Assembly: GCA_023700845.1 (NCBI GenBank)
Contig: JAMPYD010000184.1
Coordinates: forward strand, 1 to 5,112
Direction of reading: 5' to 3'
DNA length: 5,112 nt
Origin: Elusimicrobiota bacterium
GTDB taxonomy: Bacteria; Elusimicrobiota; Elusimicrobia; UBA1565; UBA9628
Shown piece by piece: positions 4,698 through 5,112 of the stretch (positions are counted from its first letter, which is position 1; each line of letters opens with the position of its first letter). The position numbers were made by a program, and so were the translations under genes. The notes under the pieces are model-generated. The model saw only the letters and a list, made by a program, of their open reading frames with translations. It did not search any database and was not told the origin of the DNA.

Positions 4698-5032
4698 GCA
4701 CGGTCACGACCCACATCCTCGACACCTCGATCGGCCGGCCCGCGTCCGGCGTGACGCTCATCCTCGCCAAGGCCGGCGGCGGGGGCTGGCGCACCGTGGG
4801 GCGCGGCACGACCGACATCGACGGCCGCTGCAAGGCCCTGGTGAAGGGAAACGCGAAGCTCAGGAAGGGCGTCTACCGGCTGACCTTCGGGGTGGCGGCC
4901 TACTTCAAGCGCACGCGGCAGCCGGCGTTTTATCCCTCGATCTCGGTCGTCTTCCAGATCCGGGACTCGCGGCACCATCACGTGCCGCTGCTGCTCGCGC
5001 CTTACGGCTACTCGACCTACCGCGGCAGCTAA
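4694..5032 (+). CDS. uraH: 5-hydroxyisourate hydrolase (transthyretin-like)
   Basis: Hydrolyses 5-hydroxyisourate to OHCU, the substrate of the adjacent UraD. The 112-residue protein is a single transthyretin-like domain of usual length, with the family signatures VTTHILDTSIGRPASGV (4-20), DIDGRC (41-46), FYPSISVVFQIRD (79-91), HHHVPLLLAPYGYSTY (94-109) and the terminal tetrapeptide YRGS (109-112). The catalytic residues known for the family are present: His7, Arg45, His96 and the C-terminal Ser. The motif is HHH where relatives usually have HYH. There is no signal peptide, so it is cytosolic, unlike some periplasmic homologues. ATG 4694 overlaps the uraD TGA (ATGA), with a distant GGAG at 4679-4682. 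It is the last gene of the operon, and its TAA overlaps the stop of a convergent gene, leaving no room for a dedicated terminator. Confidence 0.96.
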   Translation: MSTVTTHILDTSIGRPASGVTLILAKAGGGGWRTVGRGTTDIDGRCKALVKGNAKLRKGVYRLTFGVAAYFKRTRQPAFYPSISVVFQIRDSRHHHVPLLLAPYGYSTYRGS

Positions 5033-5112
5033 GGGCGGGGCTTGAGGCGGTCCTTCAGGGACTGGGGGACGGCGGCCCAGATCTCCCGGGCCGTCGCGAG
5101 CAGGACCATGCC
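5029..5112 (-). CDS. C-terminal fragment of an unidentified convergent gene
   Basis: On the minus strand the frame entering at 5112 reads GMVLLATAREIWAAVPQS and continues LKDRLKPRP to a TAG at 5031-5029. These 27 codons have G or C in almost every third position, as expected for a real gene here, and an amphipathic helix followed by a basic tail is a plausible protein end. The stop overlaps the uraH TAA (5030-5032), so the two genes converge with a 3-nt overlap. The fragment is too short to name a family. It could be a short open frame without function, but codon use argues for coding. Confidence 0.5.
   Translation of the reverse strand, partial: GMVLLATAREIWAAVPQSLKDRLKPRP

Noticed and set aside
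5073..5093. CGGCCC / GGGCCG hairpin just after uraH as a terminator
   Set aside because: It has a short stem with a 9-nt loop and no T-tract, and lies in the likely coding end of the convergent gene.

Overview
The window is very G/C-rich, with third codon positions that are almost all G or C and tightly packed genes. This fits a high-GC bacterium. The exported protein with a Sec-type signal peptide and the absence of introns agree with that, but nothing here fixes the phylum. No rRNA, tRNA, insertion sequence, CRISPR array or phage gene is visible.

Layout. The left edge (1-165, minus strand) holds the N-terminus of an amidohydrolase, most like the 8-oxoguanine/guanine deaminase type. A 31-bp, locally AT-rich divergent spacer (166-196) separates it from a rightward run of seven genes that fills almost the whole window. 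These are xdhC (molybdenum cofactor insertion chaperone for xanthine dehydrogenase), a MobA/MocA-type nucleotidyltransferase, allB (allantoinase), alc (allantoicase), an unrecognised small exported four-cysteine protein, uraD (OHCU decarboxylase) and uraH (5-hydroxyisourate hydrolase). At the right edge a convergent minus-strand gene (5029-5112, C-terminus only) shares its stop region with the uraH stop.

Every junction in the seven-gene run overlaps: four ATGA, one TTGA and one 19-nt overlap. It is almost certainly one translationally coupled operon. The encoded chemistry is urate catabolism: 5-hydroxyisourate to OHCU (UraH), OHCU to S-allantoin (UraD), allantoin to allantoate (AllB), and allantoate to ureidoglycolate plus urea (Alc). 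XdhC and the nucleotidyltransferase supply mature molybdenum cofactor for the hypoxanthine/xanthine to urate step. Xanthine dehydrogenase itself, a urate-oxidising enzyme and ureidoglycolate lyase are not in the window and should be sought in the flanks.

Points of most interest are the exported four-cysteine protein embedded in a cytosolic pathway operon, a perfect 14-bp inverted repeat inside the 5' part of allB, a stable hairpin followed by an SD-masking stem at the allB/alc junction (with a similar SD-masking stem before the exported gene), and a divergent promoter region whose -10-like boxes would give leaderless transcripts on both sides.
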